64,000 nt of DNA from Chloroflexota bacterium (GTDB lineage Bacteria; Chloroflexota; FW602-bin22; JACPRP01), in assembly GCA_016210495.1 (NCBI GenBank), contig JACQUC010000185.1:62001-126000 (forward strand). Reading direction: 5' to 3'. Each line of letters starts with the position of its first letter. The stretch's first letter is position 1. The notes beneath the pieces are model-generated. The model saw only the letters and a program-made list of their open reading frames with translations. It made no database searches and was not told the DNA's origin. A program made the translations under genes and the position numbers. Shown here one piece after another: positions 57,796 to 64,000 of the stretch.

Positions 57796-58776
57796 ATGCA
57801 ACCTAGCCTGTTGGAATACCTGGCCTGTCCTGACGACGGGCACGACGCTTTGGTACTGGAGCGCGCGGAAATCGTGGCGGAGACTGGAGATGTTCGGTCA
57901 GGGCAATTGCTGTGCCGCCAATGCAATCGCCGGTACCCGATCGTCGACGGGATTCCCAGCATGCTGCCAGGACCGCTGGCGTCGTTGGCAGGAGAAGAAG
58001 TTCCGGTCGGGTCCTCGGGCGTTGGAGACCAGGCAAACGAGATGCACGCCCGCGACCGGTTGGCGGAGGAATACGCTCGTGAGCTGGGGGTGGATAACCA
58101 ACGCAACCGCGTCGAGGTGGCAGCAACTCTGGAGTGTCTGGGAGCGGCACTTCCCGACGTCATCTTGGACGCTGGGTCCGGCAGCGGCCGGTTTGTAAGA
58201 CGACTTGCCGGTCGCTGCCGGGCGATTGTTGCCCTAGATTTCTCTTTGGCGTCCTTGCGGCTTCTCGTCGGCGGCCTGAGCCCAATGGAGCGGCGTCAAG
58301 TGTACGCCGTTCAAGGGGATGTGCTGCACCTACCATTTCGCGCTGGCGCGTTCGACAAGTGCCTCAGTTTTGCCGTGCTAGAACACATCCCGTCGCGAGC
58401 CGGCAAGCACGGGCAGGTTCGCGAGCTGAATCGCGTGTTGAAGCCGAACGGTAAGCTCGTCATCGCGACCTACAATCATAGCTTGTACTGGAGGAGAAAG
58501 GGAATCCGAACGGGGTACCACGCCGGTCGAATCTACTTCGAGAACCTGATGCGAGACGAGTTTGCCGAACTGCTACAACCGCAATTCGCCGTCGAAAGGA
58601 TTTCGGGCATAAACAACAGGCTCCCGAAGGGACTGAACGAGCGATTGGGGGAGGTCGGTTACTGGCTGGATCGTGCTTTGGAGGGCTCTCCGGTTTCAGA
58701 CCTGTTCGCCAACTATCTGTTGGCGTGCTGCGTGAAGATGACACGCCTACCGCTTATGAAAGGATCTCGAGACTAG
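57796..58776 (+). CDS. Methyltransferase with N-terminal Trm112-like zinc segment
   Basis: A 326-residue protein. The N-terminal ~55 residues (LLEYLACPDDG then LLCRQCNRRYPIVDGIPSML) are a Trm112-like ribbon with three visible Cys. The SAM domain follows with VILDAGSGSGRFVRRLAGRC, ALDFSL and DKCLSFAVLEHIPS. It probably methylates a sugar or uronic acid of the EPS. It lies 40 bases after the GT4 gene, and a palindromic repeat follows it. Confidence 0.88.
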   Translation: MQPSLLEYLACPDDGHDALVLERAEIVAETGDVRSGQLLCRQCNRRYPIVDGIPSMLPGPLASLAGEEVPVGSSGVGDQANEMHARDRLAEEYARELGVDNQRNRVEVAATLECLGAALPDVILDAGSGSGRFVRRLAGRCRAIVALDFSLASLRLLVGGLSPMERRQVYAVQGDVLHLPFRAGAFDKCLSFAVLEHIPSRAGKHGQVRELNRVLKPNGKLVIATYNHSLYWRRKGIRTGYHAGRIYFENLMRDEFAELLQPQFAVERISGINNRLPKGLNERLGEVGYWLDRALEGSPVSDLFANYLLACCVKMTRLPLMKGSRD

Positions 58777-58812
58777 TGCACAATCAGACAAGGTCTACGC
58801 CGCCGTCTCGTA

Positions 58813-58836
58813 GGGGCAACCCTGCGTGGTTGCCCC
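58813..58836. repeat. Palindromic repeat in the EPS operon
   Basis: GGGGCAACC-CTGCGT-GGTTGCCCC, a 9-bp perfect stem preceded by GTA (GTAGGGGC family). It lies in the 115-base gap between the methyltransferase and a GT2 gene and runs into an upstream extension of the latter's frame. Confidence 0.7.
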
Positions 58837-58891
58837 GGAGCTTCCAGGCTGGCAACATCGCTCCCGACGACGCTTGCTGCGAGCGCACGGG

Positions 58892-60073
58892 ATGTTGATG
58901 CTAGTAATGGCAATCGTCGGAGCGATTGAGATCGCGCTGGCGTTGATAAGCGCCTATCTTCTCCTGCTAACCGCGGCTGCCTTCCTGCACCGTGAGAAGC
59001 GTGCTGTCGCGTGCAGCCCGACGAAGCGATTTGCCGTTCTGATTCCAGCGCACGACGAAGAGCTACTGCTTGGTAGGTTGCTGGATAGCCTGGGACGCCT
59101 GGACTATCCGAATCGTCTTTTCGAAATATATGTCGTGGCGGATAATTGCTCGGATGGCACGGCGCGCGTGGCCCGGGAACACCGCGTCAAGGTCTTGGAG
59201 CGCGAAAACGGAGCCCTGATGGGCAAAGGCCATGCGCTCAACTGGTTGTTCGGTGAAGTGTCGCGCGACGAGAGCGAATACGATGCCTTCGTCGTGTTGG
59301 ACGCCGACTCCACCGTCACGCCGACCTTTCTTGCCGTGCTGAATGACAAGCTTATGTCAGGCAGTGAGGTGGTGCAAGCCTATTACACAGTCGCCAATCC
59401 GGCCGAATCCTGGAGCACCAGACTGCGCTTCGTCGCCCTTGCCCTCGTCCACTATCTGCGACCTCTGGGCAAGCGCAGGTTGGGGGCTTCGGCGGGGCTG
59501 AAAGGCAACGGTATGTGCTTTGCGAGATCGGTGATTGAGCAGCACGGCTGGAAAGCATACTCTTTGGCCGAGGACGTCGAGCACCATCTCGAGCTCGTGC
59601 TGTCAGGAATCAAAGTCGACTTCGCTCCTGATGCCATCGTGCGAGCTGAGATGCCTACTTCGTTGCCTGGTGCCCACAGCCAGAACCTGCGCTGGGAACG
59701 AGGACGCCTGGTGATGGTACGTCGCTACGTCCCGCGACTTATCTGGTCAGGCCTGCGAACCAGAAACCTGGCGCAGGTAGATGCGGCCCTGGAGCAGTTG
59801 GTTCCACCTTTCTCCGTCCCGGTAGCACTTTCCATTCTATGCACTGTTCTAGGACTCGCCGTCGGGTCGAAGCTTCTCACTATCCTCGCGCTGGGCGTCA
59901 TAGCCTGCCAGTTGTTCTACATAATTGGCGGACTGGTGCTGGTGGGAGCGCCGCCGCAGGTTTACCTGTCTCTGCTACGTGCGCCGGTTTATGTTGCCTG
60001 GAAAGCCTTTCTGTATGTCGCGGCGCTGTTCAGCACATCACGCCCGGATTGGATAAGAACATCCAGGACCTAA
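58892..60073 (+). CDS. Membrane GT2 processive-type glycosyltransferase (BcsA/IcaA-like)
   Basis: A ~393-residue enzyme with one N-terminal helix (IVGAIEIALALISAYLLLLT) and two or three C-terminal helices. The GT2 domain has FAVLIPAHDEELLLGRLL, YVVADNCSDGT, VVLDADSTVTP (DxD), SLAEDVEHHLELV (ED) and NLRWERGRL (Q/RxxRW-like). It resembles cellulose/hyaluronan-synthase-type and other membrane-embedded transferases. The start is uncertain (ATG 58892, 58898 or 58907). It may polymerise or add a sugar at the membrane. Confidence 0.88.
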   Translation: MLMLVMAIVGAIEIALALISAYLLLLTAAAFLHREKRAVACSPTKRFAVLIPAHDEELLLGRLLDSLGRLDYPNRLFEIYVVADNCSDGTARVAREHRVKVLERENGALMGKGHALNWLFGEVSRDESEYDAFVVLDADSTVTPTFLAVLNDKLMSGSEVVQAYYTVANPAESWSTRLRFVALALVHYLRPLGKRRLGASAGLKGNGMCFARSVIEQHGWKAYSLAEDVEHHLELVLSGIKVDFAPDAIVRAEMPTSLPGAHSQNLRWERGRLVMVRRYVPRLIWSGLRTRNLAQVDAALEQLVPPFSVPVALSILCTVLGLAVGSKLLTILALGVIACQLFYIIGGLVLVGAPPQVYLSLLRAPVYVAWKAFLYVAALFSTSRPDWIRTSRT

Positions 60074-60259
60074 GACACCTCTTCACCGTAAGCCCCCTCG
60101 TGAACCCGCTGTAGCACATCCAACAAGGCACGCAAATTGCTGGGGTGCACAGATCGGTGCTGACAAAGGTTGTAGCCAAGTTGCACCTGGGCAACCGAAG
60201 CCGCCGCTCGAACTCTGCTGGCGAAAGCTACTCTAGCTATAGCGATGCGGAGGAGGGTG

Positions 60260-61426
60260 ATGCAAATGGTTTTGGCCAGATGCGCTCGATTGTTTCTCCC
60301 CCTGCTATTGACGGCTAGTCTGGTAGTCGCGCTGTGGCCAGGTTCCGCCCGGGCGGACGTGCTCGGGCCAAGCGTCGTCAGGGTCGAACGCTTGAGCAGT
60401 GGGGAATTCGTGTACCTGGTGAACGAGGAAGTTGAGTACATGGTTGGCATGGGCTACAATGCCATCTACCGCTTTCTGCCCGATGAGGAAAGGGCGGCAC
60501 GGTACAACCAGGACTTCAGCAGAATGGTGGCCCTGGGCATCAATACCATCCTGGGCTGGGATGCCGACAAGGGATTCGAACAGGACAAGTGGGATGAGCT
60601 AACACTCGACAAAGCCTGGGAGCACGGCATTGGCGTGGTGATGCCGTTCTATCTCCCGCCCGAGGGCAACTACGAGGATGCGGCGTTCCGGGAGCAGTTG
60701 AAGGCGGAGTTGGCGGCAAAGGTGGTGAGATACAGGGACCATCCAGCGCTTCGTATGTGGGGCATCGGGAACGAAGTGATCGAAGGGGTGACTGCCAGCG
60801 GCCAGGTGGATGTCTTCGGCAGTCTGTACCTCGAGCTGGCGGATATCGCTCACGAGCTAGATCCCAACCATCCGGTCATCTACCGAGAGGCGGAGGATGT
60901 CTACCTGCCCCTGCTGAGCTGGTACCGCCCCGACGACGGTGTCGAACGGCCCTGGTTGCTGTACGGTATGAACTTCTACACCTACCGTCTGGAGGAGGCC
61001 CTGGCGAACTGGCCGTTGCTCAGCAACGGCATGCCGCTGTTCGTAACCGAGTTTGCGCCGGAGGGTTGCGCGGGAGAAGATAGGGTCGTAGGATACCTGA
61101 AGATGTGGGAGATGATTCGCTCCCACCCGGATTTTGTGCTGGGCGGAGCGCCGTACGTGTGGACGACAGACGGGCCGGAGCCGGTGGACCGGGAGTACGG
61201 CCTGGTCGACGGCGACGGCAACCCCGTCGACGGGTCTCTGGAAGCAATGTCAGGGGAGTTCCTGCTGACCAGTGCGGGGGGCGGGCCATCGTTGCTCCAG
61301 AGGGCGAAACTACGGACTTACCTTAGCTTAGTCTTCGGTATGGAGTGGACCAGCGTAGGGGCAAGGAAACCTCGCCCTGGGGCGGGGCGTGTAGTGGCAG
61401 CCATTTTGCACCGAGAACTAATCTAA
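60260..61426 (+). CDS. Secreted GH2-like TIM-barrel glycoside hydrolase
   Basis: About 388 residues with a signal peptide (LFLPLLLTASLVVALWPGSARA). The (beta/alpha)8 barrel has acid/base E172 (MWGIGNEVIEG) and nucleophile E264 (LFVTEFAPEG), the clan GH-A pair as in GH2 C-terminal barrels. Barrel strands include MVALGINTILGWDADKG. ATG at 60260 or 60266, behind GGAGGAGGG. The last ~25 residues run into a GTAGGGGC-type repeat and may be adventitious. It is the last gene of the EPS operon and probably acts on the polymer outside the cell. Confidence 0.83.
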   Translation: MQMVLARCARLFLPLLLTASLVVALWPGSARADVLGPSVVRVERLSSGEFVYLVNEEVEYMVGMGYNAIYRFLPDEERAARYNQDFSRMVALGINTILGWDADKGFEQDKWDELTLDKAWEHGIGVVMPFYLPPEGNYEDAAFREQLKAELAAKVVRYRDHPALRMWGIGNEVIEGVTASGQVDVFGSLYLELADIAHELDPNHPVIYREAEDVYLPLLSWYRPDDGVERPWLLYGMNFYTYRLEEALANWPLLSNGMPLFVTEFAPEGCAGEDRVVGYLKMWEMIRSHPDFVLGGAPYVWTTDGPEPVDREYGLVDGDGNPVDGSLEAMSGEFLLTSAGGGPSLLQRAKLRTYLSLVFGMEWTSVGARKPRPGAGRVVAAILHRELI

Positions 61427-61535
61427 TCGAGGCATGGTCATTAATCCCACACGGCGCTCAAAAGCGGACTGGGAACGTGGAGCCGGGAGCGCCCCGCAAG
61501 GCGGGGCCCGCCCCCTCGCGGGCGAGACGCCCGCA
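61356..61535. repeat. Repeat tract at the end of the EPS operon
   Basis: GTAGGGGCAAGG-AAA-CCTCGCCC (61355-61377) forms a hairpin with one mismatch and overlaps the 3' end of the GH gene. Further on GCCCCGC-AA-GGCGGGGC lies near 61,492-61,508. No T-tract. The gap up to the IMPase-ARH gene has no other feature. Confidence 0.6.
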
Positions 61536-61584
61536 CCCCCAAATTCCTCCCAGCCAGTTATGACCAAGCCCCATCTAATCCCAA

Positions 61585-63444
61585 TCAGTAGACTATTAGC
61601 AACCGCTCTGCCAGCTCCATAGCGTCCACCGGCCAGAGAAATCTTGGGCGGGGATGGCGCACGCCGTCGAGACCCGCGATGGGCCGGCAACTTAGCACCA
61701 TCTGTCGCCACTGCCAGGGCACCGCGTCACGCCCGTACACGGCGCCAAGCAACGCGCCCGCGATGGCAGCGTTGGTATCCGTGTCGCCGCCTCGGCGGAT
61801 GGTGTCGATCACGCCTTCTTTCAAGCTCGGCGCATGAAGAATCTGGTAGAAAGCGTTTTGCAGGGCGATGAGCACCCAACCCTGTCGACTCAAGTAGTCT
61901 TCAGGGGGCTCAGACGCCGCCTTCTCAAGCGCCGCCACCACATCTCTCGACCCGCAGCGCCTGCTGGCCCAGCTAAGCGTGTCCCGGTAGACTTCCTGTG
62001 GCCCCATCCCGGACGCGACGGCGTGGGCGACAGCGACAGCAAAAACGGCGCAGGCCTCCTGGCACACCTTGTTGGGGTGCGTGAGCGAGCTATCGGAGCG
62101 AGCTGCTTCGGCAACCTGGTCGAACGACAGGCCATGTGCCGCTATGCCCAGCGGGCTTACGCGCATCAGCGAGCCGTTCGCCTGGCTCTCTGAGCTTGCT
62201 GCACGTGACGCCGCGAGTGCTGCCTGACCTAGGCGCACGTGCTCAAAAGAGATCGCCCGAACTGCCCTGGAAGTTGTGCTACCGATGTCGAATGGCTGGG
62301 ACTGATACCAAGCGTAATAAGCCCTGGCCGCTGCCTCGCTGTCGTACTTCCCGGCCTGTACAATTGAACGTGCCAGGCACAGCGCCATCTCCGAATCGTC
62401 CGTCGGCTGTCCGGCCAGAATGCCCCAGATGCCTCCATCGCGCAACAGATCCAACTTCGCCTGCCGTATCGCCTCGGCCGGCTGGAACTCTACGAGGCCT
62501 CCCAAATTGTCGCCCGCGATCTGCCCCAGGAGACATCCCTGCGCCCGTCGCAACAGCGCGGCATCTCCCACGCTCTTGCTCGGCTCCAGGGAGATAAGGT
62601 CGAAGGGCAGATCAGCATCCGGATCGGGCAGGCCGATAATCTTGTCCCAGGGCTGAAGGCGCATCCTCTCCGTGATCCCCCGAGCTCCGCCAAAGCACCG
62701 ACCCGCAGTGCTCATCCCATCGGGCGAGTACGTGATGGCTTCCCCGTTTTCGTCCACGAAGGCGCCAGCAGTCGCGCGCAAAAGCGCGTGGCCCGCTGCA
62801 TAGTCCCAGCCCACAGTCTGCACAACCGATACGGCCGCGGAAGCCTCGCCCGCCGCCGCGAGAGCCAGCCGATAGGCTATGCTCGGGATGGCTCGAAAAC
62901 GGCCCGGGGAGACGCACGCGGCGTTGCGTGACGAGGCGCGGTCGGCCTGCCTGGCCAGCAAAATCACGTCGTCAGTACCCAGATCGGCAGGCCACGACAT
63001 ACGCTCGACGGACTGGCCGTTGCGCTTCAAGGGGCCGCAGCCCTCCGCCCAGGCCATCAGGTCGCCCTCATCGTCCGGCGCGGTGGGGGAGTATACGACA
63101 CCCAGCACGGGAACCCCATCCCTCAGGAGCGCGATCGATACCGCGCTGCCACGGGCCCCCTCGACGAAACCACCTGTGCCGTCGTTTGGGTCGACGAGCC
63201 AAACATACGATGTCGTCGAGGTGCTTGCCGGCAATATCCTGCCCGTCTCCTCACCAAGGTAGCCGAATGCCGCGAATTCGGCCAGCAACCGCTCCCTGAT
63301 GCCCCATTCTACTTCGGTATCCACATCCGCGTGCGAAGTGTCGCCACGCGGCCCTCCGGGGCGCCGAAATTCCTCAAGCAGTTTCGTTCCTGCTGCCCGG
63401 GCCGCTTCGATGGCCACCCGCAGCGCGTATTCCAGCTCCATCAT
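61585..63444 (-). CDS. Fused inositol-monophosphatase-like / ADP-ribosylglycohydrolase
   Basis: A 619-residue two-domain enzyme. Residues ~1-270 are an IMPase-type Mg-dependent phosphatase: GEET (E65-E66), VWLVDPNDGTGGF (D85, D88) and VGWDYAAGHA (W213-D214), all metal-binding motifs present. Residues ~298-619 are an ADP-ribosylglycohydrolase (DraG/ARH): GCLLGQIAGDNLGG (D312), PTDDSEM (D349-D350), ANGSLMRVSP, SLTHPN and RRGGDTDTNAA (D554, D556), the two-metal site complete. It could release ADP-ribose and dephosphorylate a related product. There is no signal peptide. ATG at 63442-63444 or the next codon. Confidence 0.92.
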   Translation of the reverse strand: MMELEYALRVAIEAARAAGTKLLEEFRRPGGPRGDTSHADVDTEVEWGIRERLLAEFAAFGYLGEETGRILPASTSTTSYVWLVDPNDGTGGFVEGARGSAVSIALLRDGVPVLGVVYSPTAPDDEGDLMAWAEGCGPLKRNGQSVERMSWPADLGTDDVILLARQADRASSRNAACVSPGRFRAIPSIAYRLALAAAGEASAAVSVVQTVGWDYAAGHALLRATAGAFVDENGEAITYSPDGMSTAGRCFGGARGITERMRLQPWDKIIGLPDPDADLPFDLISLEPSKSVGDAALLRRAQGCLLGQIAGDNLGGLVEFQPAEAIRQAKLDLLRDGGIWGILAGQPTDDSEMALCLARSIVQAGKYDSEAAARAYYAWYQSQPFDIGSTTSRAVRAISFEHVRLGQAALAASRAASSESQANGSLMRVSPLGIAAHGLSFDQVAEAARSDSSLTHPNKVCQEACAVFAVAVAHAVASGMGPQEVYRDTLSWASRRCGSRDVVAALEKAASEPPEDYLSRQGWVLIALQNAFYQILHAPSLKEGVIDTIRRGGDTDTNAAIAGALLGAVYGRDAVPWQWRQMVLSCRPIAGLDGVRHPRPRFLWPVDAMELAERLLIVY

Positions 63445-63465
63445 CTATTCCCCCGTTGAAAAACA

Positions 63466-63474
63466 TGCTATTAT
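63466..63474 (+). promoter_or_regulatory. Extended -10 promoter of the terminal secreted-protein gene
   Basis: TGCTATTAT (TG 63466-63467, TATTAT 63469-63474) in the gap between the divergent genes. No clear -35. Leader of about 85 bases. Confidence 0.4.
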
Positions 63475-63563
63475 GTCACTGTCAGATACGTTGCACTAAG
63501 GTAAGCGATCGGCGTGCAACCGGCAAAGAAAATCTAATACGGGTCCATAAAGGAGGCAGAGCA

Positions 63564-64000
63564 ATGCGACGGCTTACTTCCCTGATTATCGCAATTGTGC
63601 TAGTAATCTCTATCCTTCCCGCTAACGCGCTGGCTGCCAATGACACTCCTGAGACCGCGATTCCCCTGACTCCGACCAACGCCGGCCACTCCGACAGCTT
63701 GGTCGGCAACACTGGAGGAGCCGCCCGCTTCTATCGCATCGACTACGCCGGAAACGCACGGCCGGTGGTGATAAGGCTCACCTCCGTCCCCGGCTGGGAC
63801 ATTGCTGGCCCTCGGTTCGGCTTCAAGGTCTATGGTCCCAATGGCTTGCTTGGGGACGCGGTGATCGAGCACAACGAGACTACCTGGACGCGCTTCGTCC
63901 TGACCGTGGCGGGCACCATTCCCGGAGTCTACCTCATTCAGGTGTACAATTTCAACGACAATCTGGTGGTAAACTTCAACATCCAGGCCGAGGGACTCGA
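63564..64000 (+). CDS. Secreted PPC-like surface protein (N-terminal part)
   Basis: ATG at 63564 follows AGGAGG and opens a 145-residue partial protein that runs off the window. It has a signal peptide (LTSLIIAIVLVISILPANAL, cleavage near ALA-A) and then a beta-rich domain (AARFYRIDYAGNARPVVIRL and GVYLIQVYNFNDN) resembling bacterial pre-peptidase C-terminal (PPC) domains. Such proteins are cell-surface or secreted. What follows the domain is outside the window. Confidence 0.75.
   Translation, partial: MRRLTSLIIAIVLVISILPANALAANDTPETAIPLTPTNAGHSDSLVGNTGGAARFYRIDYAGNARPVVIRLTSVPGWDIAGPRFGFKVYGPNGLLGDAVIEHNETTWTRFVLTVAGTIPGVYLIQVYNFNDNLVVNFNIQAEGL

Noticed and set aside
60070..60244. Minus-strand frame ending EGAYGEEVS in the gap before the last GH gene
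   Set aside because: It has a plausible-looking C-terminal sequence but no start within the gap; any start would lie inside the GH gene on the other strand, with no ribosome site.

Overview
The window comes from a GC-rich bacterium. Start codons are often GTG or TTG behind strong Shine-Dalgarno sequences. RNase J, an FtsK/SpoIIIE translocase, a Ni,Fe carbon monoxide dehydrogenase (CooS), several lipobox or signal-peptide proteins, PPC-like and SBBP surface proteins and many short palindromic repeats fit a Chloroflexota-like organism, probably anaerobic or facultative. That placement is inferred from gene content and was not tested phylogenetically.

Layout. (1) 1-7,959, minus strand: a compact, overlapping polysaccharide or glycan operon (two GT2, a GT4, DegT aminotransferase, methyltransferase, ATP-grasp ligase, Gfo/Idh dehydrogenase, flippase). 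A 42-codon ORF and a good sigma70-type promoter lie at its head. (2) 8.0-19.7 kb, plus strand: housekeeping and energy genes (RNase J, FtsK, CooS with tandem promoters and a folded leader, a 29-codon Cys-Cys peptide gene with its own terminator, a lipoprotein, Asd, a PAS histidine kinase, a secreted zincin). (3) 19.7-22.9 kb: an ABC-2 exporter and a secreted clan GH-A hydrolase. (4) 23.0-38.4 kb: an accessory region with several toxin-antitoxin modules (Phd/PIN, AbrB/PIN, Phd/ParE, DUF433/DUF5615), a frame-broken Phd gene next to an orphan DNA methyltransferase, tRNA-Pro(UGG), an acyltransferase and GT87-like pair, a seven-bladed SBBP surface protein, a TipA-type MerR regulator with a textbook 19-bp-spacer promoter, and a rifampin-phosphotransferase-like enzyme. 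(5) 38.7-61.4 kb, plus strand: a PucR-type regulator, then a structured leader with an intrinsic-terminator-like hairpin, then about 19 co-directional genes for an exported polysaccharide (WecG-type GT, undecaprenyl-phosphate sugar transferase, Wzz, CpsD-like ATPase, flippase, ligase/polymerase, acyl- and glycosyltransferases, deacetylase, GH44 and a second GH). Two very small membrane proteins sit inside this operon. (6) 61.6-64 kb: a fused inositol-monophosphatase/ADP-ribosylglycohydrolase gene, divergent from the start of a secreted PPC-like protein.

How it fits together. The large EPS locus has everything needed for a Wzx/Wzy-type pathway: initiating transferase, glycosyltransferases, flippase, polymerase/ligase candidate, chain-length protein with separate ATPase, modifying enzymes and glycanases. 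The first operon looks like a second glycan pathway that makes and uses a modified (amino or N-acyl) sugar. Short palindromes, many of a GTAGGGGC-type, are scattered between genes and in places lie inside coding sequence, notably two identical copies inside the ligase gene. The least explained items are the IMPase-ARH fusion, the structured EPS leader and the small Cys-Cys peptide transcript after cooS.
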